Shown piece after piece: positions 62,894-64,000 of a stretch of 64,000 nt of DNA. Position 1 is the first letter of the stretch, and every line of letters starts with the position of its first letter. A program made the translations under genes and the position numbers. The notes below the pieces were generated by a model. The model was not told the DNA's origin. It saw nothing but the letters and a program-made list of their open reading frames with translations, and ran no database searches. The DNA is from Vreelandella subglaciescola (lineage in GTDB: Bacteria > Pseudomonadota > Gammaproteobacteria > Pseudomonadales > Halomonadaceae), in the NCBI RefSeq assembly GCF_900142895.1, contig NZ_LT670847.1:310001-374000 (forward strand). Direction: 5' to 3'.

Positions 62894-64000
62894 ATGTCTC
62901 ATTCTCCGCAGTCCATGCTGGAGGTCTTCGCCGGTGTTACCGATCCACGTCATCCCAACAGGGTCCAACATGCCTTGCCGGAAGTCCTCACGGTCGCCGC
63001 CTGCGGCATCCTCGTCGGCGCCGACACGTTCAAGGAGATCGAACTCTGGGCCCAGGAGAAGCGTGCCTGGCTCCAACACTACCTGCGCTTGCCCAATGGC
63101 ATTCCCTCTCACGATACCTTCGCACGTCTCTTCGGCCTGATGGATCCTCAGGCGTTCGAAGCCGCCTTCCGCGACTGGGTGGACGGTGTGTTGCCCGGGG
63201 TTTCGCCCCAGGTCGTGGCACTGGATGGCAAGACCAGCCGGCGCTCGGCCAAGGCTTGTGAAGGCCCGTTACACCTGGTCAGTGCGTTCGCGGCGGATGC
63301 TGGCGTCATCCTCGGCCAGCAGGCGACCGCCACCAAGTCGAACGAGAAAACGGCGATCCCCGAGCTGCTGGCGTCCCTGGCACTCAAAGGCTGCATCGTG
63401 ACGATCGATGCCATGGGGACACAGCCCAGCATTGCGCAGGCCATCCGTGACCGTCAGGCGGACTATGTGCTGGCCGTCAAGGACAATCAGCCCCAGCTCA
63501 AGACCGCGATCGAGGACTTCTTCGACCTGTTCCAGTCAGCACCCGCGGACAAGACGCCGCACCAGGTCAGCGAAACGGTCAACAAGGATCACGGGCGACT
63601 GGAAACGCGTCGCTGCTATGTGTTCGATGCCCTCGCGTGTCTATCCCATCCGGAACGATGGCCCGACCTGCGCTGTTTTGCCGTCGTCGAGTCGAGCTGT
63701 GAGCGGCAAGGCAAGGTGACGCGGGAACGGCGTTACTACCTCAGCAGCCTAGGCCCCGATGCCGAGCAGCTGGCCAAGGCGGTACGCCAACACTGGGGCA
63801 TCGAGAACCGGGTACACTGGTGTCTGGACGTGACCTTTGGCGATGACCAGATGCGAGCCCGCACAGCCCATGCCGCCCACAACCTGGCGATTCTAAAGCG
63901 CTTGACGCTGAATTTAATTCGTCTGGACCCGGTCAAACGCGAGGGCAGTTTCAAGACCAAGCGGATCATCGCCGCCACATCCGACGCGTACCGGGCACAC
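62809..64000 (+). mobile_element. ISAs1-family insertion sequence, cut by the window end
   Basis: The transposase gene at 62894 gives the family. The left boundary at 62809 is a guess from a CAGGG terminus; the right end, target duplication and any second copy are not visible. Its left end lies in the promoter region of nfuA (start 62697), so it may affect that gene. Confidence 0.65.
62894..64000 (+). CDS. ISAs1-family transposase (C-terminus beyond the window)
   Basis: 369 codons are open without a stop from ATG 62894 to the last base, close to the whole length of ISAs1 transposases. DBD_Tnp_Mut-like N-terminus (FAGVTDPRHPNRVQHALPEVL), DDE residues in VVALDGKTSRRS, TIDAMGTQPSIAQAI and HWGIENRVHWCLDVTFGDDQMR. 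Intact so far, so probably an active copy. No stop is seen because the gene leaves the window. Confidence 0.9.
   Translation, partial: MSHSPQSMLEVFAGVTDPRHPNRVQHALPEVLTVAACGILVGADTFKEIELWAQEKRAWLQHYLRLPNGIPSHDTFARLFGLMDPQAFEAAFRDWVDGVLPGVSPQVVALDGKTSRRSAKACEGPLHLVSAFAADAGVILGQQATATKSNEKTAIPELLASLALKGCIVTIDAMGTQPSIAQAIRDRQADYVLAVKDNQPQLKTAIEDFFDLFQSAPADKTPHQVSETVNKDHGRLETRRCYVFDALACLSHPERWPDLRCFAVVESSCERQGKVTRERRYYLSSLGPDAEQLAKAVRQHWGIENRVHWCLDVTFGDDQMRARTAHAAHNLAILKRLTLNLIRLDPVKREGSFKTKRIIAATSDAYRAH

Overview
The window is chromosomal DNA from a GC-rich, moderately halophilic gammaproteobacterium, most likely Halomonas or a close relative. The main evidence is a complete ectoine operon (ectABC), whose EctA matches the Halomonas elongata protein as I remember it. 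Acidic low-complexity linkers in Pal and CpoB, a RegB/RegA redox pair, a complete ruv-tol-pal block and a TamA/TamB pair fit this. No database search was possible; family calls come from motifs, length and gene order.

Layout. 1-3950: end of a hybE-like gene, a small membrane protein with regB-regA, then pyrC behind a perfect 34-bp palindrome. 3982-5628: mtnN and folD. 5801-6325: tRNA-Pro, -Arg and two tRNA-His, then an AT-rich gap without genes. 6722-22783: housekeeping genes (FAD amino acid oxidoreductase, YjfB-like, prfC, tatD-type DNase, ygfZ, uvrB-nei, class I fumarase, cardiolipin synthase, a LysR regulator, NadM-Nudix, YihY, a 2-hydroxyacid dehydrogenase). 22979-32925: aspS, ruvCAB, ybgC, tolQRAB, pal, cpoB. 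32983-35152: yciK, a MupP-like phosphatase and ubiG. 35250-44407: galU, a degenerate UDP-glucose-dehydrogenase-like gene, a coiled-coil membrane protein, tamA and tamB, closely packed. 44507-47351: msrA, beta-carbonic anhydrase, glutathione reductase.

47483-57159 looks like an osmotic-adaptation neighbourhood. It holds ectABC, with a promoter/operator candidate before ectA and a terminator-like hairpin between ectB and ectC. Next is an unassigned ATP-grasp ligase plus CocE-type hydrolase pair, then a three-gene envelope module (retropepsin-like lipoprotein, inactive transglutaminase/7TM protein, glutamate-ligase-like ATP-grasp). 57214-62697: zur-hisI-yidD, a DUF938 methyltransferase, sufE, a tyrosine recombinase divergent from a KfrA-like coiled-coil protein across a palindrome, and nfuA. 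The right edge cuts an ISAs1-family transposase gene.

The strongest leads are the ATP-grasp/CocE pair, the UDP-glucose-dehydrogenase relative that has lost its catalytic cysteine and NAD-binding glycine pattern, the retropepsin/7TM/ATP-grasp module, the ectB-ectC hairpin, and a recurring pattern of short (13-18 bp) degenerate tandem duplications at gene junctions. I see no CRISPR array, prophage, rRNA operon or plasmid origin.
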